Shown here in pieces: positions 45,173-54,996 of a DNA stretch of 62,847 bases. The notes beneath the pieces were generated by a model that worked only from the letters and a program-made list of their open reading frames with translations, had not been told where the DNA came from and made no database searches. The DNA comes from JAJFVC01 sp039698075 (lineage in GTDB: Bacteria > Planctomycetota > Planctomycetia > Pirellulales > Thermoguttaceae), in contig JBDKTJ010000001.1 in the NCBI GenBank assembly GCA_039698075.1, forward strand, positions 1 through 62,847, given 5' to 3'. Within the stretch, counting starts at the first letter, position 1, and every line of letters begins with the position of its first letter. A program made the translations under genes and the position numbers.

Positions 45173-45787
45173 TCAAATCTGTTCAATATGCAAGCCGCGA
45201 CGTCGTCGTTCGACCAGCCGAGCGTTGTCCAACGTGGCCGCCACTTGTTTGACGTCCTCGACGCCGGGCAGCACCAACATCGGGTCCGTGCGGTCGTGCG
45301 ACGCGATGCGGATCGTGCCCACCCCGGTCAGACGATCCAGCGGTCCTTGCTCGAACGTGATGTCGTCGACGTCGAGCAATTCGATCCGATTGTTCACGCG
45401 CCGCACCAGCCCCGACTCGTGGATGAATCGCCGCGACGTCAACACATAATGAACGCTCAGCCGACGATAACACAACAACGAGAGATAGTAACACCACGGC
45501 AGCACGGCCACGGCCAAAACCGTTAGCCACCAAACGGTGGTCCGCGCCCAAAACACCCCGATCAGCAACGCCACGAGCGAGATCAGTCCGCAGACGATCC
45601 ACAGCCCGGCCATCGCCTTCGATGAGTAGCCGCCTCGCCAGATTTCTTCTTCCGCCGGTTCGGCCACCACGTTTTGCGACACGACGGGACTCGACGTCCC
45701 CGCATCGCCCGGTTCGAGCCGTTGCCCACACCGATGACAGAAGACCGCCTGTTCGACCGATTCGACGCCGCATGACGGACATTGCAT
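45173..45787 (-). CDS. Zinc-ribbon PH (YdbS-like) membrane protein
   Basis: A 204-aa protein: N-terminal zinc ribbon CPSCGVESVEQAVFCHRCGQ (residues 3-22), acidic linker, two membrane helices (AMAGLWIVCGLISLVALLIGV and WLTVLAVAVLPWCYYL, about residues 65-110) and a bacterial PH domain (YVLTSRRFIHESGLVRRVNNRIE, then DDITFEQG and IRIASHD). PH domains of this type bind lipids or proteins at the membrane; function unknown. The ATG at 45787 directly precedes the ribbon. Divergent from nrdR. Confidence 0.83.
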   Translation of the reverse strand: MQCPSCGVESVEQAVFCHRCGQRLEPGDAGTSSPVVSQNVVAEPAEEEIWRGGYSSKAMAGLWIVCGLISLVALLIGVFWARTTVWWLTVLAVAVLPWCYYLSLLCYRRLSVHYVLTSRRFIHESGLVRRVNNRIELLDVDDITFEQGPLDRLTGVGTIRIASHDRTDPMLVLPGVEDVKQVAATLDNARLVERRRRGLHIEQI

Positions 45788-45944
45788 GGCAACACCCCCT
45801 TTTGGACCCATGTATTATAAGAGCGGAACGCGAACGGTGGAAGATGGAGGAGACGCCACCCCCACTCCCCAGCAATTTGCCTGCCTTCCGCCTTCCGCCC
45901 TTTTCGAGTACATTGGGAGTTGCCGCTTCGGACGGGAATTGACC

Positions 45945-46412
45945 ATGAAGTGTCCCTATTGCCTCGCCGACAACGATCGGGTGCTCGATTCGCGGGCAAG
46001 CCAGGACGGGTTCGCCATCCGTCGCCGCCGCGAATGTCTGGCCTGCAAGCGCCGCTACACCACCTACGAACGCATCGAGGCGACGACCGTCAAGATCGTC
46101 AAAAAAGACGGCACGCGTGAGCCATTCGATCACGCAAAGATCAAGCGGGGCCTCGAAAAAGCCTGCTGGAAACGGCCCGTCCGCGACGAACAACTCGAAG
46201 CGATCATCGCCGCGGTCGAAAACGAGTTGGAGGCCAATTTCGAGTCCGAAGTGGAAAGCCGCCACGTCGGCGAACTGTTGATGCAGCACCTCCGCAAGAT
46301 CGACGAAGTGGCCTATGTGCGGTTCGCCAGCGTGTATCGCCAGTTCAAGGACGTCCAAGATTTCGTCGAGGAGTTGCGGCCCATGCTGGCCAATCCGCGT
46401 AAATCGCCATAG
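45945..46412 (+). CDS. nrdR: Transcriptional repressor NrdR
   Basis: A 155-aa regulator with the zinc ribbon CPYC (residues 3-6) and CLAC (31-34), RRRRECLACKRRYTTYER between ribbon and ATP cone, and an ATP-cone domain (about 48-140). It senses dATP/ATP and represses ribonucleotide reductase genes, none of which are in the window. The ATG at 45945 starts directly at the ribbon. A small PGPGW-type protein gene follows. Confidence 0.96.
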   Translation: MKCPYCLADNDRVLDSRASQDGFAIRRRRECLACKRRYTTYERIEATTVKIVKKDGTREPFDHAKIKRGLEKACWKRPVRDEQLEAIIAAVENELEANFESEVESRHVGELLMQHLRKIDEVAYVRFASVYRQFKDVQDFVEELRPMLANPRKSP

Positions 46413-46504
46413 CGACGCGTCTCGAAAATCTCTCCCTCGCTCTTCGTAAGAGGGGCCGGGGGGACGAACAGAAGCGATCGGTGGTCGGTGGATGGGATAT
46501 TCCG

Positions 46505-46942
46505 ATGCTCGAATGGTTGCAATCCCATGAAATCCTGTTGGGCTGGCTGGGCGCCGTTTCGGTGTTGATGTTCGTCGGCAGCCTGATTTTGGTGCCCTGG
46601 CTGGTCATCCGCATTCCGCCCGACTATTTCGTGCATCGCCGTCGTTGGCTCGACCGTCACTCCGGCCGCCACCCGTTGGTCCGCGTCTTGTTGCTGGCCG
46701 CCAAAAATCTGCTCGGCGTCATCCTGGTGTTGGCGGGCGTCGCCATGTTGGTGTTGCCGGGCCAAGGCATTTTGACCATCTTGATCGGCTTGATGTGCAT
46801 CGATTTTCCCGGCAAGTTCGCGCTGGAAAAACGTCTGGCCAACCAGCCGCCGATTTTGGCCGCCATGAACTGGATCCGAACCAAAGCCGGCCGGGAAACG
46901 CTGGCAGTAACCTCCAGTCGGAGGGACCACTCTAGTCCCTAG
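46505..46942 (+). CDS. PGPGW-type small membrane protein
   Basis: A 145-aa membrane protein with an N-terminal helix (LLGWLGAVSVLMFVGSLILVPWLVI) and a central hydrophobic pair (LLAAKNLLGVILVLAGVAMLVLPGQGILTILIGL; split by the turn) containing the LPGQG variant of the PGPGW motif. Function unknown. An earlier GTG at 46481 is possible. It lies 92 bases after nrdR and ends in heptamer repeats. Confidence 0.75.
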   Translation: MLEWLQSHEILLGWLGAVSVLMFVGSLILVPWLVIRIPPDYFVHRRRWLDRHSGRHPLVRVLLLAAKNLLGVILVLAGVAMLVLPGQGILTILIGLMCIDFPGKFALEKRLANQPPILAAMNWIRTKAGRETLAVTSSRRDHSSP

Positions 46943-46957
46943 CCCCTGGCCCCTAGT
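46930..46957. repeat. Tandem heptamer repeat, 3-4 units (reverse orientation)
   Basis: TAGTCCC, TAGCCCC, TGGCCCC, TAGTTCG; the first unit overlaps the last codons of the PGPGW-type gene and the array reaches to the 3' end of the convergent polyprenyl synthase gene. Confidence 0.6.
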
Positions 46958-46968
46958 TCGTTCTTCCC

Positions 46969-47973
46969 TCACTGCTGCCGGGCGATGACGAAATCCGTCA
47001 GTCCCCGCAGACTCGCCGCCGCCGCGGTAGTCGAAAGCGTCGAGAGCCGCTCGCCGGCCTGATGGGAAAAAGACCCGGCCTTCTGGCGGGCGTAAGGGAT
47101 CGCCTGATACCGCTCGAACCACGGCCGCAACGCCTCTTGGCGGTGGTTGCCGCTGCGTGAAAGAATCGCGATCAACTCGGGCCGCTCCTGGCGGTCAACC
47201 GTGCCCAGCAGCCGGATCAGCGGCAACGTGGCCTTCTGTTTGGCCAGATCGGTGCCGAGCGACTTGCCGACCACCGCCTCGTTGCCCAACAGATCGAGCA
47301 CGTCGTCGGCGATTTGAAAGGCGATGCCCAAGTCGCGGCCGTAGTCGGCCAACGCGGCGCACGTCTCCGGCGACGCACCGGCGTAATGGGCGCCCACCTC
47401 GCAGCAGCAGGAGGTCAACGACGCCGTCTTGCCGGCGACAATCTCAAAATAGCATTCCTCGGTCAGGTCGAAATCGCCGCGGCTCTCCACCTGACGCAAC
47501 TCGCCCTCGCACACCCGGCGCGTCGCCTGACTGATCAGCCGGATGGCGAACGGATCCTCGAGCGACCCGGCCAGACACATCGCCTTGGCGAACAGATAGT
47601 CGCCCAGCAAGATGCTGGTTTCGTTGTTCCATCGGGCGTTGATCGTGTCCAGGTGCCGCCGAATCGTCGCCTCGTCCAGCACGTCGTCGTGAATGAGCGT
47701 CGCCGTGTGGATCAACTCGACCATGGCCGCCAGCACGCGATGCTCCGGACGAAGCCCGCCGCAGGCCAGCCCCGACAACAGCACCAACGCCGGCCGCAAC
47801 CGCTTGCCGCCCAGCCGAAAACCATGCCTGACCAACTGATCGACGAACGGATGGTCGCTCGAAAGCTCGCGGCGGAGCAACTCTTCGACTTCCTGAAGTT
47901 CCCGGGCCACCGGCGCATACAATGCACGGAGATTTTCCGGAACGACCACCGGCTGATTGCCCGACGAATCCAT
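46969..47973 (-). CDS. Polyprenyl diphosphate synthase
   Basis: A 334-aa all-helical prenyltransferase with both Asp-rich motifs: DDVLD (residues 96-100) in LIHTATLIHDDVLDEA and the second DDVLD in IAFQIADDVLDLLGN. KRLRPALVLLS and KTASLTSCCCEVGA are also typical. Family resemblance is to long-chain (hepta/octaprenyl) synthases that make the menaquinone side chain. Chain length cannot be read reliably. The ATG at 47973 gives the usual length. Confidence 0.92.
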   Translation of the reverse strand: MDSSGNQPVVVPENLRALYAPVARELQEVEELLRRELSSDHPFVDQLVRHGFRLGGKRLRPALVLLSGLACGGLRPEHRVLAAMVELIHTATLIHDDVLDEATIRRHLDTINARWNNETSILLGDYLFAKAMCLAGSLEDPFAIRLISQATRRVCEGELRQVESRGDFDLTEECYFEIVAGKTASLTSCCCEVGAHYAGASPETCAALADYGRDLGIAFQIADDVLDLLGNEAVVGKSLGTDLAKQKATLPLIRLLGTVDRQERPELIAILSRSGNHRQEALRPWFERYQAIPYARQKAGSFSHQAGERLSTLSTTAAAASLRGLTDFVIARQQ

Positions 47974-48215
47974 GAGCGTGCCTTTATACCAACTTTCGAT
48001 GGATTCTGCGATTCACCGCGTGTTTGCCTTTCGGAAAAAACACGCCGCTCCCCGCGCTTTCCGCGCGAGGGACGCTCAGAACCCAATGAGAATCCGTATT
48101 GCGAGGATAATCCATCGATTCTAACCGTCTGAACGGGGTTCCGTCTAGCGGGGTGTCCTACCAATTACCATGCAAACGTGCGTGTCGCCGCCTGTTGACC
48201 CCTCGTGAAAACAGG
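47974..48215. other. Short intergenic region
   Basis: About 240 bases between two minus-strand genes. No gene, repeat or clear regulatory site was recognised. Confidence 0.4.
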
Positions 48216-49841
48216 CTAATTTTCCCTGATGGAAACGCCGCTTTGAATTGGAACGTGTGTAAGTTCAACAAGTCGGCTTAACCAAACCCCCTGCATCCGG
48301 TATTCCGCCACCACCCTGCCCATCCGCAACAACGCCTCAACCTCCGCCATGTCCGCTCGACGATGGTACACGATCGCATAGCGACATCGAGGCAACGTCG
48401 TCGCGGACTCCAATTTCCAACCGATCAACATGCTCCCGCTCTGTTGAAGCGACCGCGAATTGAGCGTCACGCCTGCCGGTTGATAAGGCGCCAGACTCGG
48501 CGCAAAAAACACCGGACCGCCCGACGCCCGACGAGCCGCCTCGGCCAGCATCGGCTCACGGACCGTGTCGCCCCAGTAGGTCGCCTCGAATCCCAATTGC
48601 ACCGCCCCGGGCAGTCCGCCCACCAATGCGTTGTAATAACTCAGTTGACAAGGAAAGTAGGCCGCCAGCCCGACGCCCTGCAACACAACAAACCCCGCCA
48701 ACGCGGAGTTCCACCACCACGACCGCCCGATCAGTCGACCGACGCCGACGCCCACCCAAATCGCCCAAAGCGGAAAAACCATCAAAAACAGTCGAACGCC
48801 GTCATAAACCGGCACGCCCGGCCACGAAAACATCAGCAACACGAAGAGAAGAGCGGAGCAGGGACAGAGCAGATCGGAGTGAAAAGCAGGGGACTGCCCG
48901 TTGGCGGACTTCTCGTGAAAAAACTTCCACATTCCGAACACTCCGAGCGCCAAAAACCCAACCGGCACGGTCACGGCGAACAGCACCCAAGGATAATGCC
49001 ACGGCACAGCGCGGTCCGCCCACGCTTGGCCAAAATAAAACACATGCAGCGACGGCCGCCAAGGCCCGGTGGCCAAATATTGCCACAGCCGCGACGCCGG
49101 GTCCGTCCAAAGCCACGGCCATCCGACAAAAAACGTCGCCGCGCCGGAGGCCAGCCAACAGACCAACGGCACAACGGCCCGACGCCGGAGTCGCCAAACC
49201 AGCCACACCGCGACCGGCGGCACAATCAACAGTCCGTGCAATCGAATCAGCAGCGTCGCGCCCCACGCCACGCCCGCCAATACATACACCCAACGTCGCC
49301 CGAGCCGAACCGCCTCCGTCGCAGCAAACACGGCCGCCACGAAAAACAACGCCGTCAGCATGTCGAGCGCCGCCAGGTGGGCGTGGGCGAACGTCCGAGG
49401 CATCAGCGCCACGGCCGCCGCCGCCATCGTGCCGGCCACGGGTCCTTCGCGTCGGGCGGTCCATCGGCCAACCAGCAGAATGAGCAGTCCGAACGCCATG
49501 GCCGGCGCGAATCGGGCCGCCGCAACCGAGACCACGTCCGGATTGTCCGGCGCCGGATCGAGCAGCGCGTGGCTGAGACCCAAGATCACGTATCCCAGCG
49601 GGGCTTGGACGGGCGGACCGTCCGGCGGCCAGCAGAAGTTCTGCTCGACGTTCGACGGCGTGAAAAATGCCCAACCTTGATGACGCATCGCCGCGACCAA
49701 CTGTTTGCCCTGGTCGATCAGGCAAATCTCGTCGCACGTCACCCCCGGCCCCCACCCGTCCGGCGCAAGCGTGGCCAACGTGGCCGCAGTGGCGACCAAC
49801 GCGACCAAAAACGGACCGTGCAACGTCATGCGACGGATCAT
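48216..49841 (-). CDS. GT39/ArnT-like membrane glycosyltransferase
   Basis: A 541-aa membrane protein with about ten hydrophobic helices. The N-terminal extracytoplasmic loop contains the acidic pair DGWGPGVTCDEI, the place where PMT/ArnT/GT39 enzymes carry the catalytic Asp, followed by APLGYVILGLSH. It should transfer a sugar from a lipid carrier in the periplasm; acceptor unknown. ATG at 49841 (MIRRMTLHG); a TTG 18 bases upstream is possible. Divergent from the AAA ATPase gene across about 160 bases. Confidence 0.8.
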   Translation of the reverse strand: MIRRMTLHGPFLVALVATAATLATLAPDGWGPGVTCDEICLIDQGKQLVAAMRHQGWAFFTPSNVEQNFCWPPDGPPVQAPLGYVILGLSHALLDPAPDNPDVVSVAAARFAPAMAFGLLILLVGRWTARREGPVAGTMAAAAVALMPRTFAHAHLAALDMLTALFFVAAVFAATEAVRLGRRWVYVLAGVAWGATLLIRLHGLLIVPPVAVWLVWRLRRRAVVPLVCWLASGAATFFVGWPWLWTDPASRLWQYLATGPWRPSLHVFYFGQAWADRAVPWHYPWVLFAVTVPVGFLALGVFGMWKFFHEKSANGQSPAFHSDLLCPCSALLFVLLMFSWPGVPVYDGVRLFLMVFPLWAIWVGVGVGRLIGRSWWWNSALAGFVVLQGVGLAAYFPCQLSYYNALVGGLPGAVQLGFEATYWGDTVREPMLAEAARRASGGPVFFAPSLAPYQPAGVTLNSRSLQQSGSMLIGWKLESATTLPRCRYAIVYHRRADMAEVEALLRMGRVVAEYRMQGVWLSRLVELTHVPIQSGVSIREN

Positions 49842-50004
49842 CAAAAAATTGCCTCGCAACCAAGCCCGCCCCCCATTCTATAACGATCCGGCCTTTCGAT
49901 CCACCCGGATTGGGGCCACCGTCGGGCAGGTCGCCAAAGCGGTCGCACGACCCGGAAAAAGCGGGCTAGAATTGTGTTACACCTTGAGGAGCGTCTGTCA
50001 CAAC

Positions 50005-51384
<1,380 letters not shown>

Positions 51385-51492
51385 TCAACGACGGCGAACG
51401 TCGTCCCCTCTCCCACCGGGCTGGGGTGAGGGCGATTCGACCCCACCGTTTTCGCGGAAGAGCATCCCTACATTTTCAAGTTGGCGCGCCCA

Positions 51493-53037
51493 TCAATCCG
51501 CGTTGGCTTTCGACAGCACGTCGGTCCAGAACTTTTGGGCTCGGCGGTGCCACTCCAGAACGGCTTTCTTTCGTTCCGGATCCTCGATCTCGATCTGTTG
51601 CATCCGTTGGTTCGCCCAATCGAGCATGAACTGCGCCGCACGACGACTGATCCGCGGCTTTCCGCCGATTTCGACGTAATACGGGCCGGTCATGGCGAAT
51701 CGATACGTTTTTGGATTTTCGGTCACCACGCGAATCGCAAGCCATCCGCTCCGGTCGAACCGAATCTTGGGCAGTTGTCCGCTTCGGGAATAGGTTTCGT
51801 AAGGGACCGAAACGTCGACCTTGCCGTTGCGAAGGATTTCGATATTGCGGATCTTTTCGCGCGTGGAAAGCCCCAAGTCGATCGCCAATTCGATGGACTC
51901 GCCCGTCCCCGACTGAAATACGTGGCCCGGCAACTCGCCGCCGACCATCGGAGTGATGAGCGGACCGTTCGTCACAAACACATGGCCCTCGCGAAACGAT
52001 TGCCACCATCCTTTATAGTCAAACGGCTCGTCCACGTGCACATACACCCGATTGTAGCCGACCGGATTGGGCGAGTCGCCCGACCCGCTGCCGGCGCTCG
52101 GCGGAATCCGCAAACCGCATTCGAGCAACTGGAAATAGAGGAACTGCGACCATTGTGCGTTGCCCAACGGCGAAGGATATTCAGCCAGCTTGCGAGGCCG
52201 CCCGCCGCCCTCGTCGCTCGACGAACTGTCGCGGCACAATCGGCGATGGGCCACCTGGATCGAATCGACCTGACCGGCCGCGACCAGCATCGGCAAATCC
52301 CACCAACACGGCTGCGTCGCGTCAACCCACAGATCGCCGCCGCGTCGTGCGTCCGGCAAAAACTCCATCGCCGACGGCCAATCGCCCTCGGCGGTCGGCA
52401 GCTTCAACGGATTGGACCGATTCAACAACAGCAGTTCCGTGCCCGGTCGAATCCACGCCCCGGCCAGCAATTGGTAATAGCGATCGCGATCGAACCGGAC
52501 CACGGGGTCTTTCGGCATCGGAGAGGGCAGCTTCATGGTCCGGTCGTTCCGCCATGCAAGCACCTCGGCCACATGCAGATCCTCGGCCCGCATCAACAAC
52601 TCGATGTGGCGCGCCGGACGTCGGACGTCCAAATCGCCCGACCACCAGCCCATGGCCGCCATGTCGACGAACCGTTGCAGTTCAATTCGCTGCACGTCGT
52701 CGGCAAAATGCTGGATCGTGAAATGTCCGCCCTGTTCGAGATACTCCGGCCCGCGTTCGATGACGAACCCATACTCGCCGACCGGAATCTTCAGAACGAT
52801 CTTGCCCGGCACGATAAAATGATCGTGATACGACACCGCCTTGTCGGGCTTGAACGGGCGATTCTTGGACCCGATGATGTGCATTCGGCAATCGATCGGC
52901 CGGCCCGTCGCCTTGTCGACCACCGTCAACTCGAACCGTCCGGTGGACGCCCAGACCGGTCCGACGGCGAAAAACGTCCAACCGCAAACCGAAAACGCCG
53001 CAACCAGCGCGATCCACGAAAAGTGTCGGGTGAACAT
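51493..53037 (-). CDS. Exported CehA/McbA-like protein with altered metal site
   Basis: A 514-aa exported protein (signal peptide IALVAAFSVCGWTFFAVGPVWA). Its order of segments, WWSGDLDVRRPARHIELLMRAEDLHVAEVL then DSIQVAHRRL, the SAGSGSGDSPNPVGYNRVYV stretch and FREGHVFVTNGPLI, matches CehA/McbA PHP-type hydrolases. In active family members the first segment reads GDLHVH; here both His are replaced (Asp and Arg). The protein may thus have lost metal-dependent hydrolysis. An upstream ATG at 53079 is an alternative start. Confidence 0.75.
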   Translation of the reverse strand: MFTRHFSWIALVAAFSVCGWTFFAVGPVWASTGRFELTVVDKATGRPIDCRMHIIGSKNRPFKPDKAVSYHDHFIVPGKIVLKIPVGEYGFVIERGPEYLEQGGHFTIQHFADDVQRIELQRFVDMAAMGWWSGDLDVRRPARHIELLMRAEDLHVAEVLAWRNDRTMKLPSPMPKDPVVRFDRDRYYQLLAGAWIRPGTELLLLNRSNPLKLPTAEGDWPSAMEFLPDARRGGDLWVDATQPCWWDLPMLVAAGQVDSIQVAHRRLCRDSSSSDEGGGRPRKLAEYPSPLGNAQWSQFLYFQLLECGLRIPPSAGSGSGDSPNPVGYNRVYVHVDEPFDYKGWWQSFREGHVFVTNGPLITPMVGGELPGHVFQSGTGESIELAIDLGLSTREKIRNIEILRNGKVDVSVPYETYSRSGQLPKIRFDRSGWLAIRVVTENPKTYRFAMTGPYYVEIGGKPRISRRAAQFMLDWANQRMQQIEIEDPERKKAVLEWHRRAQKFWTDVLSKANAD

Positions 53038-53176
53038 GGCGGAAATCACTGAAATGAGGTAAGGTTGAACATCTTTCATGAAATTTAGCACGCGCCGGAC
53101 GTCAGGCTCGGCTTGAAATAATCCCACGCATCCCCCTACAATGACGAACACGCGGGCATTCCTTTAGGACGGCAAC

Positions 53177-54169
53177 ATGGCGGAAGACTATTATAAGACG
53201 CTGGGTGTCTCCAAAAACGCTTCGCAGGCTGAAATCCAAAAAGCCTATCGGGGTCTGGCGCGCAAGTACCACCCCGATATGAACCCGAACGACAAATCCG
53301 CCAAGAAAAAGTTCCAGCAAGTGCAGGCGGCGTTCGACGTGCTGAATAATCCCGAAAAACGGGAAATGTACGATCGCTACGGCAGCTCGTTCGAAACCAT
53401 GGGCGCCGGCGGTCCACCACCGCCCGGCGGCGGGCCGCAACCGTGGACCTGGACCTCCGGCGGACCTGGCGGACCCGGCGGTGGTTTTTCGGCCGAGGAC
53501 ATCGACCTCAGCCAAGTGCTCGGCGAACGGTTCGGCCAGGACATGCCCGGCGGATTGGGCGACCTCTTCGGCCAATTCCGCCGCTCGGCCGGCAAATCGC
53601 GCAAAACAGCCGCCCCGCGCCGCGGCGTCGACTTGACCCACGAACTGGAAATCCCGTTTAACACCGCGGTGACCGGCGGCGAGGTCCAACTGATCGTCGA
53701 GCGTCCCTCGGGCAAGAGCGAGACGCTGGCCGTCAAAATCCCGGCCGGCATCGACGAGGGCAAAAAGATCCGCATCCGCGGCCAAGGCGGGCCCGCGCCC
53801 GGACGCAACGGCACGCCCGGCGACATCCTGATCACGATCCACGTCGCCCCGCATCCGTGTTTCCAGCGTCACGGCAACAACCTGACCGTCCGCGTCCCCG
53901 TGACGTTGGCCGAAGCGGTCGGCGGCACGAAGCTCGACCTGCCCACGCCCAAGGGCGCCGTCACGTTGCGAGTCCCGCCCGGCACGTCCGGCGGCACAAA
54001 GCTCCGCGTCAAAGGCCACGGCGTCGCCCCGAAAAACGGCACGCCCGGCGACCTGTTGGCCGAAATCCAAATTGTGCTGCCCAAGCAACTCAGCGACGCC
54101 GATCGCCAGACGATCTGCAAAATCGCGGAACCATACGCCCAAACCCCTCGCAAAGACTTGCGTTGGTAG
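53177..54169 (+). CDS. DnaJ-type chaperone without zinc finger (CbpA-like)
   Basis: A 330-aa J-domain protein: J domain (DYYKTLGVSKNASQAEIQKAYRGLARKYHPDMN with the HPD motif, residues 5-37), Gly/Pro-rich linker (75-105), and the two substrate-binding C-terminal domains (about 150-325). The CxxCxGxG zinc repeats of DnaJ are absent, as in CbpA. It stimulates DnaK ATPase. dnaK is not in the window. rnpA follows after 21 bases, then yidD. Confidence 0.94.
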   Translation: MAEDYYKTLGVSKNASQAEIQKAYRGLARKYHPDMNPNDKSAKKKFQQVQAAFDVLNNPEKREMYDRYGSSFETMGAGGPPPPGGGPQPWTWTSGGPGGPGGGFSAEDIDLSQVLGERFGQDMPGGLGDLFGQFRRSAGKSRKTAAPRRGVDLTHELEIPFNTAVTGGEVQLIVERPSGKSETLAVKIPAGIDEGKKIRIRGQGGPAPGRNGTPGDILITIHVAPHPCFQRHGNNLTVRVPVTLAEAVGGTKLDLPTPKGAVTLRVPPGTSGGTKLRVKGHGVAPKNGTPGDLLAEIQIVLPKQLSDADRQTICKIAEPYAQTPRKDLRW

Positions 54170-54190
54170 CGCGACGGCGCGGAAAACACC

Positions 54191-54541
54191 ATGACCGACC
54201 AACGGTTTTTGCCACGATATCGCGTGCGGCGGACCGGGGATTTTCAGCGGGCCTATCGCGCGCGTCGCACCGCCGGCGACGGGCAAATCCTCGTGTTCGG
54301 CCATCCGAACGGCCTTCCGTATCCGCGTCTGGGGCTTTCGGTTTCCCGGCGAATCGGCGGCGCGGTGGCGCGCAACCGTTGGAAACGACTGCTGCGCGAG
54401 GCGTTTCGCCACACCGTCGCAAACCTGCCCAACGGAATCGACCTGATCGTCGTGCCGCGTGCAAACGTCGAGCCGCGGTTGGCGTCGCTGTTGGAATCGC
54501 TGCCGCGGCTGGCCGATCGCGTGGCCCGAAAACGATCGTAG
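54191..54541 (+). CDS. rnpA: Ribonuclease P protein component
   Basis: A 116-aa basic protein with the signature ARNRWKRLLREAFR (the RNR motif) and the N-terminal FQRAYRARRT strand region. It binds RNase P RNA and helps cleave tRNA 5' leaders. Normally it follows rpmH (L34), which is not here; instead it sits between a dnaJ-type gene and yidD, 11 bases before yidD. Confidence 0.94.
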   Translation: MTDQRFLPRYRVRRTGDFQRAYRARRTAGDGQILVFGHPNGLPYPRLGLSVSRRIGGAVARNRWKRLLREAFRHTVANLPNGIDLIVVPRANVEPRLASLLESLPRLADRVARKRS

Positions 54542-54552
54542 GACCGGTTGCC

Positions 54553-54804
54553 ATGTCCCGACGCCCGATCGCCGTCGTCCGTTTTTTGATGCGGCTGCCA
54601 GCATTGACGCTCATCGGACTGGTCCGTCTGTATCAATGGCTGATCAGTCCGGCTTTGGGGCCGCGATGTCGTTTCGAGCCGACGTGCAGCGTCTACTTCA
54701 TCGAGTCGGTGCGAAAATACGGGGCGGTGCGCGGCTCTCTGCGCGGCATGTGGCGCATCTTGCGATGCAACCCCTGGAACCGCGGCGGCTACGACCCGCC
54801 GTGA
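54553..54804 (+). CDS. yidD: Membrane protein insertion factor YidD
   Basis: An 83-aa protein with the family pattern LYQWLISPALGPRCRFEPTCSVYFIESVRKYG, GSLRGMWRILRCNPWNRGGYDP at the C-terminus, and three Cys. It helps YidC-dependent insertion. rnpA-yidD adjacency is conserved in bacteria. ATG 54553. Confidence 0.95.
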   Translation: MSRRPIAVVRFLMRLPALTLIGLVRLYQWLISPALGPRCRFEPTCSVYFIESVRKYGAVRGSLRGMWRILRCNPWNRGGYDPP

Positions 54805-54996
54805 TCGCGTTCCTCGCTGAATAGCCGCGGCGACGCAGTCTCGCCGCCTTGCCTATCTTTTCTCAATTGTTCACTCCCATCACTCTTGACCCGAGCGGGG
54901 GAAATCACTATCGTTCGCCCCTGCCTGGCTTGTCGGATTCGACCGACCGGCGGTTTTTCTTGTTGTTTTCGCATTTTTCGGATGGGAAACGGAACC

